Assembly (NCBI RefSeq): GCF_014217565.1
Contig: NZ_CP043661.1
Span: 6,572,001-6,636,000 of the forward strand
DNA from: Kribbella qitaiheensis
GTDB taxonomy: Bacteria; Actinomycetota; Actinomycetes; Propionibacteriales; Kribbellaceae
Direction of reading: 5' to 3'
Length of the DNA stretch: 64,000 nucleotides
Positions 8,216 to 16,371 of this stretch are shown here, in pieces. The number at the start of each line of letters is the position of its first letter. Positions within the stretch are counted from its first letter, which is position 1. Below the pieces are notes generated by a model. It did not search any database and was not told the DNA's origin. It saw only the letters and a program-made list of their open reading frames with translations. The translations under genes and the position numbers were made by a program.

Positions 8216-8689
8216 ATGCGAGTGCACATCGGCTCTGATCATGCCGGCTTCGAACTGAAGAACCACCTTGTCGAGCACCTGACCGGTGCCGGCCACGACG
8301 TCGTCGACCACGGCCCGGCCGTGTTCGACGCGGTCGACGACTACCCGCCGTACTGCCTGCGTACGGCGGAGGCCGTCGTCGCGGACGCGGGCAGTCTCGG
8401 CATCGTGATCGGCGGCTCCGGCAACGGCGAGCAGATCGCCGCGAACAAGGTGAAGGGGGTCCGGGCCGCGCTGGCCTGGAGCACCGAGACCGCGAAACTC
8501 GGCCGCGAGCACAACAACGCCAACGTGATCAGCGTCGGCGCCCGGATGCACAGCGAGGCGGACGCGACCTCGTTCGTCGACCTGTTCCTGACCACCGGCT
8601 ACTCCGGCGAAGAGCGGCACACCCGCCGGATCGAGATGCTCGACGGCTACGAGGAGACCGGCGAACTGCCGCCCTTGCCGTCGTCCTGA
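8216..8689 (+). CDS. rpiB: Ribose-5-phosphate isomerase B
   Basis: 157 aa. The ATG at 8216 gives the canonical N-terminus MRVHIGSDHAGFELK; longer in-frame extensions run through the inverted repeat and are rejected. The phosphate/substrate loop IVIGGSGNGEQIAANKV (about 62-78) is of the Mycobacterium type, in which Glu in GNGEQ takes the place of the catalytic Cys of E. coli RpiB. It interconverts ribulose- and ribose-5-phosphate in the non-oxidative pentose phosphate pathway in the cytoplasm. The C-terminal tail RRIEMLDGYE is as in actinobacterial orthologues. Confidence 0.96.
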   Translation: MRVHIGSDHAGFELKNHLVEHLTGAGHDVVDHGPAVFDAVDDYPPYCLRTAEAVVADAGSLGIVIGGSGNGEQIAANKVKGVRAALAWSTETAKLGREHNNANVISVGARMHSEADATSFVDLFLTTGYSGEERHTRRIEMLDGYEETGELPPLPSS

Positions 8690-8836
8690 GGTGGCTGAGC
8701 CGGTCGCTCCGCCGACGGCTCTGAAGGGCGCGGCCGGGAGACATCCCGGGCGCGCATCGAGCGGCCGGTACCGACCACCGCCGGAGTGGGCGCACCGCCC
8801 CGGCCTTTGCCTGCTGTCACACCCATAAGAGGAATC

Positions 8837-9667
8837 ATGCCCGAAGGTCACACCCTGCACCGGCTGGCGAATGACGTCTGGGACGCCTTCGGCGGCCGGA
8901 TCGTCCAGGCCTCGAGCCCGCAGGGCCGGTTCGTCGACGGCGCCGCGCTGCTGAACGGGCATGTCCTGCGGCAGACCGAGGCACACGGCAAGCACTTCCT
9001 GGCCGAGTTCGAAGGGGCCGGCTGGCTGCACATCCACCTCGGCCTGATCGGCAAGGTCGGCTTCGGTCCGGCGCCGGTACCGGACCCGGTCGGCCAGGTG
9101 CGGCTCCGGCTGCAGAACGCGACGTCGTACGCCGATCTGCGCGGCGCGACCGTCTGCGAAGTCTTGACCGATGGTGAACGCGACAAACTGATCTCCCGGC
9201 TCGGCCCGGACCCGTTGCGCGACGATGCCGACCCGGAGTTGGCCTGGAAGCGGATCCATCGCAGCAAGCTGCCGATCGGCCGGTTGCTGATGGACCAGGA
9301 GGTGCTCAGCGGGGTCGGCAACGTGTACCGCGCCGAGGTGCTGTTCCGGGCCAAGCTGAACCCGATGACGACTGGCAACGTCGTCAAGAAACGTGAGTGG
9401 CAGGGCATGTGGGACGACCTGCTGGAGCTGATGAAGTACGGCGTCGAGACCGGCCGGATCGACACCGTCGCCGCCGACCATACGCCCGAGGCGATGGGCC
9501 GCGACCCGCGCCGGGACGACCACGGTGGTGAGGTCTACGTCTACCGGCGCCAGGGGCAACGGTGTCACGTCTGCGACTCGGTGATCCGGACCGAGATCCT
9601 GGAGGGCCGCAACCTGTTCTGGTGCCCGAAGTGTCAGCGCACCGGGCTGACCCGAAAGAAACTGTGA
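8837..9667 (+). CDS. Fpg/Nei-family DNA glycosylase (endonuclease VIII type)
   Basis: 276 aa, ATG at 8837 with RBS AAGAGGAA. Mature N-terminus PEGHTLHR has the catalytic Pro2 and Glu3 of the family. The helix-two-turn-helix region contains LMDQEVLSGVGNVYRAE, and a C-terminal zinc finger has CHVC and CPKC (about 249-270). It excises oxidised pyrimidines and cleaves the AP site by beta/delta elimination. PEGHT rather than PELPE places it with Nei2-type actinobacterial enzymes. It stands alone 148 nt after rpiB. Confidence 0.93.
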   Translation: MPEGHTLHRLANDVWDAFGGRIVQASSPQGRFVDGAALLNGHVLRQTEAHGKHFLAEFEGAGWLHIHLGLIGKVGFGPAPVPDPVGQVRLRLQNATSYADLRGATVCEVLTDGERDKLISRLGPDPLRDDADPELAWKRIHRSKLPIGRLLMDQEVLSGVGNVYRAEVLFRAKLNPMTTGNVVKKREWQGMWDDLLELMKYGVETGRIDTVAADHTPEAMGRDPRRDDHGGEVYVYRRQGQRCHVCDSVIRTEILEGRNLFWCPKCQRTGLTRKKL

Positions 9668-9712
9668 CAACTTGATGCGCGGACCGTGCGGTGCCGTTAC
9701 ATTCATCTCACC

Positions 9713-10915
9713 ATGAGTAGCGGCGGGGATTTCGCTGGCTTGCGACGGGCCCGCCGGCTGGCGCGCTCGATGGTCAGGCGCGCACGGAAATCGCACCTGC
9801 TGACCTTCGTGGGTCTGCTGGCACTGACGGTCACCCTCGGCTCTGCCGCGCTGGCGATGTCCACCTTCATACCCACTTCCGTCCTGATCATTCCGCTGTT
9901 GCTCGGCGGGTTGCTGCTCAGATTCCGGCCGCTGGTGGCGCTGACCCTGGTGACGCTGGCGATCGGTTCGTACGTCGTGTCCGACCGCGCGCAGGGCATG
10001 CCGAAGATCGGGTTCGTCCTGACGCTCGGCCTGGCGGCCTGGATCGTGCTGACCGGCGCCAGGGTGCGCAGCCGGCTCGGCGTCCAGGGGACTCGTGGTG
10101 AGTCGATGCTGATGGAGTTGCGGGACACGCTGACGGCGCAGGGCGAGCTGCCTCGGTTGCCGCCGGGATGGCGCGCCGAGGTGGCGATCAGGTCGGCCGG
10201 GGGAGCGTCGTTCTCCGGCGACTTCGTGGTCTCGACGATCCGCGACGGCGAGTTGCTCGAGGTGGCGCTGGTCGACGTGTCAGGCAAGGGAATCGACGCC
10301 GGGACGCGGGCGCTGCTGTTGTCCGGGGCATTTGGCGGGCTGCTCGGGGTGGTGCCGGTCGAGGAGTTCCTGCCGTCGGCGAACCAGTACCTGCGTCGGC
10401 AGGACTGGGACGACGACTTCGCGACAGTGGTGCAGGTCGCGGTGAATCTCAGGACCGGCGACTTCGAGGTACGGACCGCCGGGCATCCGCCGGCGATCTT
10501 GTTCGACTCGTGGTCCGGGCGGTGGCAGAGCAGGGATTCCGAGGGGCCGCTGCTGGGGCTGGTCGAGATCCCTGAGTTCAAGGTGAACAAGGGGCAGCTC
10601 AAGCAAGGGGATGCACTCTTTCTGTACAGCGACGGAATGGTGGAGACCCCGCATCGCGAGATCGGTCAGGGCACGGATCGCCTGGCAGGGCATGCCGAAC
10701 GCCTGATCGCGCAAGGCTTCAAAGGCGCCGCGAAGGAGCTGGTCGTAGAGATCGGCGGCCGCGGCGACGACTCGGCCATCGTCGTCATCCACCGCCAGAT
10801 GAACCCCGCCGACCTGGTCGTCCCCACCTGCCCCACCACCACCCGCACCACCTCCCGCCCGACCACCCTCCGCCGCCGAGGCAACACCCTCCTGAAAACC
10901 TTCCGCCCAGCCTGA
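9713..10915 (+). CDS. Membrane-bound PP2C/SpoIIE-family protein phosphatase
   Basis: 400 aa from the ATG at 9713; a longer in-frame start has no RBS. The N-terminal third has about four TM helices (for example LLTFVGLLALTVTLGSAALA and VLTLGLAAWIVLTGARV). The SpoIIE domain follows from about residue 155: FSGDFVVSTIRDGE, the metal-binding segment VALVDVSGKGIDAG, RTAGHPPAILF, LFLYSDGMVE and GDDSAIVVI. Such enzymes dephosphorylate anti-anti-sigma factors in partner-switching cascades; here the membrane part may sense a stimulus. The extreme C-terminus is basic and Thr/Arg-rich. Confidence 0.9.
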   Translation: MSSGGDFAGLRRARRLARSMVRRARKSHLLTFVGLLALTVTLGSAALAMSTFIPTSVLIIPLLLGGLLLRFRPLVALTLVTLAIGSYVVSDRAQGMPKIGFVLTLGLAAWIVLTGARVRSRLGVQGTRGESMLMELRDTLTAQGELPRLPPGWRAEVAIRSAGGASFSGDFVVSTIRDGELLEVALVDVSGKGIDAGTRALLLSGAFGGLLGVVPVEEFLPSANQYLRRQDWDDDFATVVQVAVNLRTGDFEVRTAGHPPAILFDSWSGRWQSRDSEGPLLGLVEIPEFKVNKGQLKQGDALFLYSDGMVETPHREIGQGTDRLAGHAERLIAQGFKGAAKELVVEIGGRGDDSAIVVIHRQMNPADLVVPTCPTTTRTTSRPTTLRRRGNTLLKTFRPA

Positions 10916-10956
10916 CCGCAGTCCACAGCCCCGCCTTGCCTGTAGCGTGCTCGGTC

Positions 10957-11412
10957 GTGGCGATTGATGGGGTGGACGAGTCGGATCTGAGTGCGCCGGA
11001 CGTGTCGTTCGACGAGTTGCTGGCGATGACGCCGGAGTCGATGCGCGAGGTGTTCCCGCCGACCCACTGGCAGCTGGGCAAGCTCTTGGCCCTGGATGTA
11101 CGAGTGGAGCCGGTCGAGGTTGCCGACCTGGTCTGGATGCTCGACCTGCCGCTCTGGCAGCTCAACGGCGAGCGTTTCAAGGTGACGCCGAACCAGGTCG
11201 CCGCCACCCCGATGAACTTCCGCGCCCACTACGAGCGGGTGATGAACGCCGACCTCGACTTCCCGATCAACCTGGTCGCCTACCGCGGCCGCCTGGTCGT
11301 CCTCGACGGCATCCACCGCTTGCTCAAGGCCCACTTCCTCCGCCGCCGCTGGATCGAGGGCAAGATCGCCACCGCGGCCCAACTGGCTGAATGCGGCCCC
11401 GACCAGCTCTAG
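10957..11412 (+). CDS. ParB/sulfiredoxin N-terminal-like domain protein
   Basis: 151 aa from the GTG at 10957 (an in-frame start 21 nt upstream is possible). The C-terminal half [19 protein letters not shown], followed by LLKAHFL, has the pattern of ParB/Srx-like nuclease-fold domains, where a GxHR motif binds nucleotide. No HTH or second domain is present, so it is a stand-alone module of unknown function. It follows the phosphatase gene by 41 nt and may be cotranscribed. Confidence 0.6.
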   Translation: MAIDGVDESDLSAPDVSFDELLAMTPESMREVFPPTHWQLGKLLALDVRVEPVEVADLVWMLDLPLWQLNGERFKVTPNQVAATPMNFRAHYERVMNADLDFPINLVAYRGRLVVLDGIHRLLKAHFLRRRWIEGKIATAAQLAECGPDQL

Positions 11413-11488
11413 CCCGACCCCGCGGCCGCGATCACCCGGGTCAGGTTCTGGTGCAGAGGCCGCGCGACACGCGGGGGCTTCCCTGTGA

Positions 11489-11519
11489 TGACATGTCAAC
11501 CTATGGTGGTGATATGTCA
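11489..11519 (+). promoter_or_regulatory. Double operator and -10 box of the first Ddn-like gene
   Basis: Two copies of the 10-bp palindrome TGACATGTCA: perfect at 11489-11498, one change (TGATATGTCA) at 11510-11519. They are 21 bp apart and flank the -10 box TATGGT (11502-11507). The second copy covers the ATG at 11514. Same design as at 11979-12011, so a common repressor is inferred. Confidence 0.75.
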
Positions 11520-11951
11520 TCAGAAACGGAATATGCCCCTAGTCCGACGCCTTTCGTCCGGGACATGGTGGCGCAGATCGAGCAAGCGGGAACGACCGCG
11601 GTGATCTCGCACGGCAAGGGTGTCGTGCTGCTGACCACGCGAGGCGCCAAGACCGGCAAGATCCGCAAGGTGCCGTTGATGCGCGTCGAGCACGACGGCG
11701 TGTACGCCGTGGTGGCGTCGCTCGGCGGCGCGCCGAAGCACCCGGTCTGGTACTTCAACCTGAAGGCCGACCCCAAGGTTCAGTTGCTGGACGGTGAGGT
11801 CACCCGCGAGTTCGTCGCCCGGGAGCTCGAGGGCGCGGAGCGCGACGTCTGGTGGGAGCGATCCGTCGACGCGTGGCCCGACTACGCCAACTACCAGACC
11901 AAGACCGACCGGCTGATCCCGGTCTTCGTCCTGGAGCCCGCCGGCGACTGA
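11514..11951 (+). CDS. Deazaflavin (F420)-dependent nitroreductase family protein, copy 1
   Basis: 145 aa, ATG at 11514, leaderless. The sequence from about residue 40 ([20 protein letters not shown]) to the end is typical of the split-barrel Ddn/F420H2-dependent reductases: TGKxRKVPL cofactor loop, [13 protein letters not shown] and a C-terminal VFVLEP strand. Such enzymes reduce or detoxify quinones and nitro compounds using F420H2. A near-duplicate gene follows after 54 nt, and both carry the same operator pair. The substrate is unknown. Confidence 0.88.
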   Translation: MSSETEYAPSPTPFVRDMVAQIEQAGTTAVISHGKGVVLLTTRGAKTGKIRKVPLMRVEHDGVYAVVASLGGAPKHPVWYFNLKADPKVQLLDGEVTREFVARELEGAERDVWWERSVDAWPDYANYQTKTDRLIPVFVLEPAGD

Positions 11952-11978
11952 CCGGTGAGGGAGACGCTCCAGTGCCGT

Positions 11979-12011
11979 TGACATGTCACCGGTACTATCG
12001 GTGACATGTCA
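11979..12011 (+). promoter_or_regulatory. Double operator and -10 box of the second Ddn-like gene
   Basis: Two perfect copies of TGACATGTCA (11979-11988 and 12002-12011), 23 bp apart, around the -10 box TACTAT (11993-11998). The whole forms a 14-bp perfect inverted repeat (TTGACATGTCACCG and its complement) with a 7-nt spacer. The right copy covers the ATG at 12006. Confidence 0.8.
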
Positions 12012-12443
12012 ACCGAAAACGAGTACGCCCCCAGCCCGACCACCTGGGTTCGCAGTGCGGTCGAGAAGATCGAGGAGACCGGCAGCACCGAGTCGGCCGG
12101 CTTCGACGGCATGAGCGTCATCCTGATGACCATGCGCGGCGTCAAGTCCGGCAAGATCCGCAAGGTGCCGGTGATGCGCGTCGAGCACGACGGCGTGTAC
12201 GCCGCGGTCGCGTCGCTCGGCGGCGCCCCGAAGAACCCCGTCTGGTACAACAACCTCAAGGCCGACCCGAAGGTCGAGGTGCTGGACGGCACCACCACCA
12301 AGCAGTTCGTCGCCCGCGAGATCGAGGGGGAGGAATACGACCTTTGGTGGAAGCGATCCGTCGCCGCCTTCCCGACCTACGCGGAGTACCAGAAGAAGAC
12401 CACCCGCGTGATCCCGCAGTTCGTCCTAGAGCCCGTCCAGTAA
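12006..12443 (+). CDS. Deazaflavin (F420)-dependent nitroreductase family protein, copy 2
   Basis: 145 aa, same length as copy 1 and closely similar throughout (YAPSPT N-terminus, [35 protein letters not shown]). It differs mainly in the N-terminal helix and substrate-facing residues (WWKRSVAAFPTYAEYQKK). A tandem duplication is the evident origin. Its own leaderless promoter and operator pair mean the copies are co-regulated but separately transcribed. Confidence 0.88.
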   Translation: MSTENEYAPSPTTWVRSAVEKIEETGSTESAGFDGMSVILMTMRGVKSGKIRKVPVMRVEHDGVYAAVASLGGAPKNPVWYNNLKADPKVEVLDGTTTKQFVAREIEGEEYDLWWKRSVAAFPTYAEYQKKTTRVIPQFVLEPVQ

Positions 12444-12572
12444 GACACTGGCAGGCGGTGGCGGGAGGAGCACCCCGCTTGTGAGACGCTGGCGGCGGCC
12501 GGTTTTTGTCGACCTGGCACGACGCGTTGCGTCGACCGAGTTCTGGGAGCCCTCCTGACCACACACGACGCG

Positions 12573-13304
12573 GTGCGGGAACCGTTCGTCGGGTCGACGC
12601 GCTTGCGTCTGGCCGGACTTGCACTGCATGCCTACACAGCGAGCGGAACGGTGCTCGCGCTGCTCATCGTGATCGCGGCGATCGACGGCGACGCCGTCCG
12701 CGCGCTCTGGCTCGGCCTGGCCGCGCTCTGGATCGACGGCACCGACGGCATGATCGCGCGCCGGCTCAGGGTGAAGGAGACCATCCCCTGGTTCGACGGC
12801 GCGATGCTCGACAACATCGTCGACTACCTGACGTACGCGTTCGCGCCGATCGTTTTGCTGTGGACCGGCAACTACCTGCCGCACGGCTGGTACGGCGCGG
12901 TGCTCGCCGCGCTGCCGTTGCTTGCCTCGAGTTACCAGTTCTGCCGGGTCGACGCGAAGACCGACGACCACTTCTTCCTCGGCTTCCCCAGCTACTGGAA
13001 CGTGGTCGCCTTCTACGTGGTGATCCTCGGCCTCGGCCACACGGCGACCGCGCTGATCCTGCTGATCTGCTCGATCCTGGTCTTCGTCCCGGTGAAGTAC
13101 GTCTACCCGTCGCGGACCAAGGCGTTCCGGTCGATGAATCTGCTGACCACGCTGGTCTGGCTCGCCGCGTACGCCGTACTGCTGACCCAGATGCCGAACC
13201 CGAACTCGATCGTGATCGGCATCTCGCTCGCCTATCTCGTGTACTACGCGGGGCTCAGTCTGTATCGGACCTTCTGGGTGCCGCGCCGGACGAAGGCCGT
13301 CTGA
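12573..13304 (+). CDS. CDP-alcohol phosphatidyltransferase family membrane protein
   Basis: 243 aa, GTG start. The family motif is complete: DGTDGMIARRL followed by FDGAMLDNIVDY, giving D-x2-D-G-x2-A-R ... G-x3-D-x3-D. Around six to eight TM helices follow. The length and the YQFCRVDAKTDDHFFLGFP segment resemble bacterial phosphatidylcholine synthases (CDP-diacylglycerol plus choline), but the substrate cannot be fixed from sequence. Its stop codon abuts the GTG of the next gene (TGAGTG), so the two are probably translationally coupled. Confidence 0.85.
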   Translation: MREPFVGSTRLRLAGLALHAYTASGTVLALLIVIAAIDGDAVRALWLGLAALWIDGTDGMIARRLRVKETIPWFDGAMLDNIVDYLTYAFAPIVLLWTGNYLPHGWYGAVLAALPLLASSYQFCRVDAKTDDHFFLGFPSYWNVVAFYVVILGLGHTATALILLICSILVFVPVKYVYPSRTKAFRSMNLLTTLVWLAAYAVLLTQMPNPNSIVIGISLAYLVYYAGLSLYRTFWVPRRTKAV

Positions 13305-14174
13305 GTGGTACCCGGACTAGGCGCGGCGCTCGGAGCCGCGGTGCTCTTCGGCATCGCGGCCATTCTGCAAGCGGTCGGCTCCCGCAAGGTGCCGACCGAT
13401 TCGGAGCTAGACCCGCGACGGCTGGCGGGTTTCGTCGGTTCGCTGCTCAGGCAGCCCACGTTCCTCGGGGCGCTGGCGCTCAACCTGGCCGGCTTCGGCC
13501 TGCACTTCGTCGCGCTGCGACTGCTTCCGCTCTACCTGGCCCAGGCGGGGATCGCGGCGAGCCTGGTCGTCACCGCGCTGTTGGCCACCCGGTTGATGAG
13601 TGATCAGTTGAGCGCGATCGAGTGGTCGGCGGTGATCGGTGTCTGCGTCGGACTCGGCCTGCTCGCGGTGTCGGCCGGTGACGCGGGGGACAGCGCCCAG
13701 CACCACGGTCTGACGGTCGGGTTGATCATCGGGCTGGTCTGCATCGCAGTACTGGGTGGATTGCTGAGTCGTTCCAAGCACGGCATCGCGACCGCGGGGC
13801 TCGGCCTGCTGGCTGGTCTCGGGTACGCCGGTGTCGCGATCTCGGCGCGACTGTTGCAGGACGGCTCGATGAGCGACCTGCTCAGCGGCCCGACGACGTA
13901 CACGCTCCCGGTCAGTGGTGCGCTCGCCTTCGTCCTGTACTCGCTCGCTCTTCAGCGCGGCTCGGTCACCCTGGCGACCACTCCGATGATCGCGTTGCAG
14001 ACGATCACCCCGGCGGCTGTCGGTGTCTTCCTGCTCGACGACAAGGTCCGCTCGGGCTGGACGCTCGGCGCTGTCGGCGGCTTCGTCGTGACTGCCATCG
14101 GCGCGCTCATCCTGGTCCGCTTCGAAAGCGTCAAAGACCCCGAAGAGCAGGTCCCCGCGGAGAACGTGCACTAG
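13305..14174 (+). CDS. DMT-superfamily (EamA/NIPA-like) membrane transporter
   Basis: 289 aa with about nine to ten hydrophobic helices and two related halves, as in drug/metabolite transporters. It starts on the GTG directly after the previous TGA. Hydrophobic pattern and segments such as LPLYLAQAGIAASLVVTALL and TPMIALQTITPAAVGVFLL match DMT proteins; the substrate is unknown. Coupling to a phospholipid-type synthase hints at a lipid or head-group precursor, which is speculation. Its TAG overlaps the convergent stop of the next gene in a CTAG palindrome. Confidence 0.8.
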   Translation: MVPGLGAALGAAVLFGIAAILQAVGSRKVPTDSELDPRRLAGFVGSLLRQPTFLGALALNLAGFGLHFVALRLLPLYLAQAGIAASLVVTALLATRLMSDQLSAIEWSAVIGVCVGLGLLAVSAGDAGDSAQHHGLTVGLIIGLVCIAVLGGLLSRSKHGIATAGLGLLAGLGYAGVAISARLLQDGSMSDLLSGPTTYTLPVSGALAFVLYSLALQRGSVTLATTPMIALQTITPAAVGVFLLDDKVRSGWTLGAVGGFVVTAIGALILVRFESVKDPEEQVPAENVH

Positions 14175-15376
14175 CGACTCGGCCATTTCCAGGGTGGTTC
14201 GTCCAAGGGGCCCTGGCCTTCGATCGTGGTCTCGCCGAAGGACTTCACCAGCTCGGTGGTCCTCAGATCGAGACCGGTCTCGTCGGCGCCGGCCTGGAGC
14301 GCCGCGAGGAACGGTCTTGAGTGGGTGACGACGATCGCCTGGGCGTCCTTGGCCGCGGTGACGACGAGATTGGCCAACGCGGGCAGGAGATCCGGGTGCA
14401 GGCTGGTCTCGGGTTCGTTGAGGACCAGCAGGGCCGGCGGTCTCGGAGTGAGCAGCGCGGCGACCCAGAGCAGGTACCTGAGGGTGCCGTCGGGGAGCTC
14501 GGCACCGGACAACGGGCGGAGCAGACCGTGCTGGTGGAAGGCGATCTCGAACCGGCCGGCGTTGTTGCGGATCTCGACCTTGCTGCCGGGGAACGCCTGC
14601 TCGATCGCGTAGTCCAATCCACCCCGCGGGCCGATCTCGCGGATCGTCTGGAGCGCGGCGGCGACGTCGGCGCCCTCGGGACCGAGGATCGTCGTACGGG
14701 TCCCTATCTGTACCTGGCGCGCGGGCGCGTCGGCGTCGGTCCGGAGATGGTCGTAGAACCGCCACGACCGCATCCGCTCCCGCAGCGTCAGCAACTCCGG
14801 CGCCCGCTCCGGATCGGCGAACTCGCTCAACATGCTGTCGAACGACTGCAGCACATGCCCCCCGTCACGCCACTTGCCGTCGCCGTCGCGGATCCGCACG
14901 CCACCGCCACCACGCTCGACCAGCAGCGACGCCGGTCGCAGGAACGGGCCCGCCCAGAGTGCCTCCCGCTTGATCTCAGGATCGAGCCCGAACGCCGAGG
15001 GCCGGTTGAACTCACCGAGCGACGGTTGCGGCAGCCCGAAATCCATCGCGTACCCGTAGTCCTCGGACGCGTATCCCATCCGCAGACTGACCGGCCCCGA
15101 CCGCACCGTCCCTTGCAGAGGCTGCTCACTCCGCCGAACGGCCTTCGAAATAGTCTCCGGCCCCGCCCACAAGGTCGACGGCAACCCACCTTCCCTGGCC
15201 AACGCCGCGATCGCTCCGTTGCGCGAGGCATCAGCCAGCAACCTGAGCGCCCTGTACAGACTCGACTTCCCAGTCCCGTTCGCCCCAGTCACCACGTTCA
15301 ACCGCCCCAACGGCACCACCAGCCGCCGCAATGAGCGGTAGTTCTCGATGGCCAGCGTGGTGAGCATGTCTGCCAA
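14171..15376 (-). CDS. RecF/AAA-type ATP-binding protein
   Basis: 401 aa. N-terminal IENYRSLRRL followed by the Walker A VTGANGTGKSSLYRAL (about 33-48) and C-terminal Walker B LLVLNEPETSLHPDLL with the H-loop IVVTHSRPF are those of the SMC/RecF-like AAA_21/AAA_23 ATPases. No toxin, nuclease or TOPRIM partner is adjacent, so it is a solitary member. Solitary OLD/RecF-like ATPases occur in both repair and defence contexts; neither is demonstrated here. Convergent, stop-overlapping with the DMT gene. Confidence 0.8.
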   Translation of the reverse strand: MADMLTTLAIENYRSLRRLVVPLGRLNVVTGANGTGKSSLYRALRLLADASRNGAIAALAREGGLPSTLWAGPETISKAVRRSEQPLQGTVRSGPVSLRMGYASEDYGYAMDFGLPQPSLGEFNRPSAFGLDPEIKREALWAGPFLRPASLLVERGGGGVRIRDGDGKWRDGGHVLQSFDSMLSEFADPERAPELLTLRERMRSWRFYDHLRTDADAPARQVQIGTRTTILGPEGADVAAALQTIREIGPRGGLDYAIEQAFPGSKVEIRNNAGRFEIAFHQHGLLRPLSGAELPDGTLRYLLWVAALLTPRPPALLVLNEPETSLHPDLLPALANLVVTAAKDAQAIVVTHSRPFLAALQAGADETGLDLRTTELVKSFGETTIEGQGPLDEPPWKWPSR

Positions 15377-15400
15377 AGTACCGACCGGCGCCGACAGAAC

Positions 15401-16321
15401 TCAGCCGGCTGCTGCGGCCAGGTGGTCGAGAACCGTCCGCAGCAGAGGCGAGCCCTGTGCGCCCGCCGGGATCGCGGCGAACAAATGACGACGAGGTTCC
15501 TGCCGGGCGACCGGACGCAGTACGAGGTCCGCCGGGAGGTCGCGCTGGGCCAGCCGGGGGAGCAGGGTGACTCCGTGGCCGTGCGCAACGAGTTGAGCCA
15601 CCGCGAGCCAGTCGTCGACCTGATGCCGTACGTCGGGGGTGAAGCCCGCAGCCGCGCAGGCGGTCGCGGTGATGGTGGCGCAGCAGCCGCCGGGGCTGCC
15701 CGTGATCCAGGCGTCGGTGGCCAGGTCGCGCAGCTCGATCGCCGGGTTGTTCGCATGGGGATGGGAGGCCGGTACGGCGACGTCCAGGATGTCGGGTCCG
15801 AGCTCGACGCGGTGATAGCGGGGATCGCCGATCGTGGGCGAACCCTCGAAGCTGACCGCGATCGCGAGGTCGACCCGGCCCGCGTCCAGTTGGTCGAACA
15901 GTGTGGGCGGCTCCGCCTGCCGGAGTGAGACAACGAGCTCCGGTGCTTCGATGGTCAAAGTGTCGAGGACCGTCGGCAGCAGCCCGGTCAACGCGGTGGA
16001 GAAGGCGCCGATGGTCACCGTGCCCCGGAGCGTTCGGTCCCACGTCTGCAGGTCGTGCCGGGCGTGTTCGAGCTGGGCGAAGACCACATCGGCATGGTTG
16101 AGCAGGGCCTCGCCACGAGGTGTCAGGGCGATCCGCCGGCCGGTCCGGTGCGTCACGGGGAAGCCGAGGTCGTGGGAGAGGCCGGCCAGTTGCTGCGACA
16201 CCGCGGACGGGGTCAGGTGCAGTGCCTCGGCTGTCGCCGTGACCGTGCCACGCTCGCGGAATTCACGCAGCACACGGAGCCGCCGCAGGTCATCCATGAA
16301 GTCGTGGCTTAACTTATCCAT
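15401..16321 (-). CDS. LysR-family transcriptional regulator
   Basis: 306 aa. N-terminal winged HTH: VLREFRERGTVTATAEALHL, then TPSAVSQQLAGL and RRIALTPRGEALL. The effector-binding domain from about residue 100 has LAIAVSFEG and the VTLLPRLAQRDLP region. A TACATT -10 lies 6 nt upstream of the ATG, so the transcript is probably leaderless. It is divergent from the oxidoreductase at 16372 with only 50 nt between, the classic arrangement for a LysR protein controlling the neighbouring gene. Confidence 0.92.
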   Translation of the reverse strand: MDKLSHDFMDDLRRLRVLREFRERGTVTATAEALHLTPSAVSQQLAGLSHDLGFPVTHRTGRRIALTPRGEALLNHADVVFAQLEHARHDLQTWDRTLRGTVTIGAFSTALTGLLPTVLDTLTIEAPELVVSLRQAEPPTLFDQLDAGRVDLAIAVSFEGSPTIGDPRYHRVELGPDILDVAVPASHPHANNPAIELRDLATDAWITGSPGGCCATITATACAAAGFTPDVRHQVDDWLAVAQLVAHGHGVTLLPRLAQRDLPADLVLRPVARQEPRRHLFAAIPAGAQGSPLLRTVLDHLAAAAG

Positions 16322-16371
16322 GCACTAAATGTAAATGGACTGAATGATCGCATCAGCGGCAGGATGAGGAC
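16322..16371. promoter_or_regulatory. Divergent promoter region between lysR-type gene and oxidoreductase gene
   Basis: The 50-nt AT-richer gap contains ACTAAATGTAAATGGACT, in which CTAAATG and CATTTAC-like halves suggest a regulator site, a leftward TACATT -10, and a rightward Shine-Dalgarno AGGATGAGGA just before the ATG at 16372. Confidence 0.5.

Noticed and set aside
11413-11470. Sequence on the minus strand resembling the 3' half of a TPP riboswitch (GAACCTGACCCGGGTGATC)
   Set aside because: The 5' half with CTGAGA is not present and the strand leads into the 3' end of another gene, not upstream of a thiamine gene. At best a remnant.
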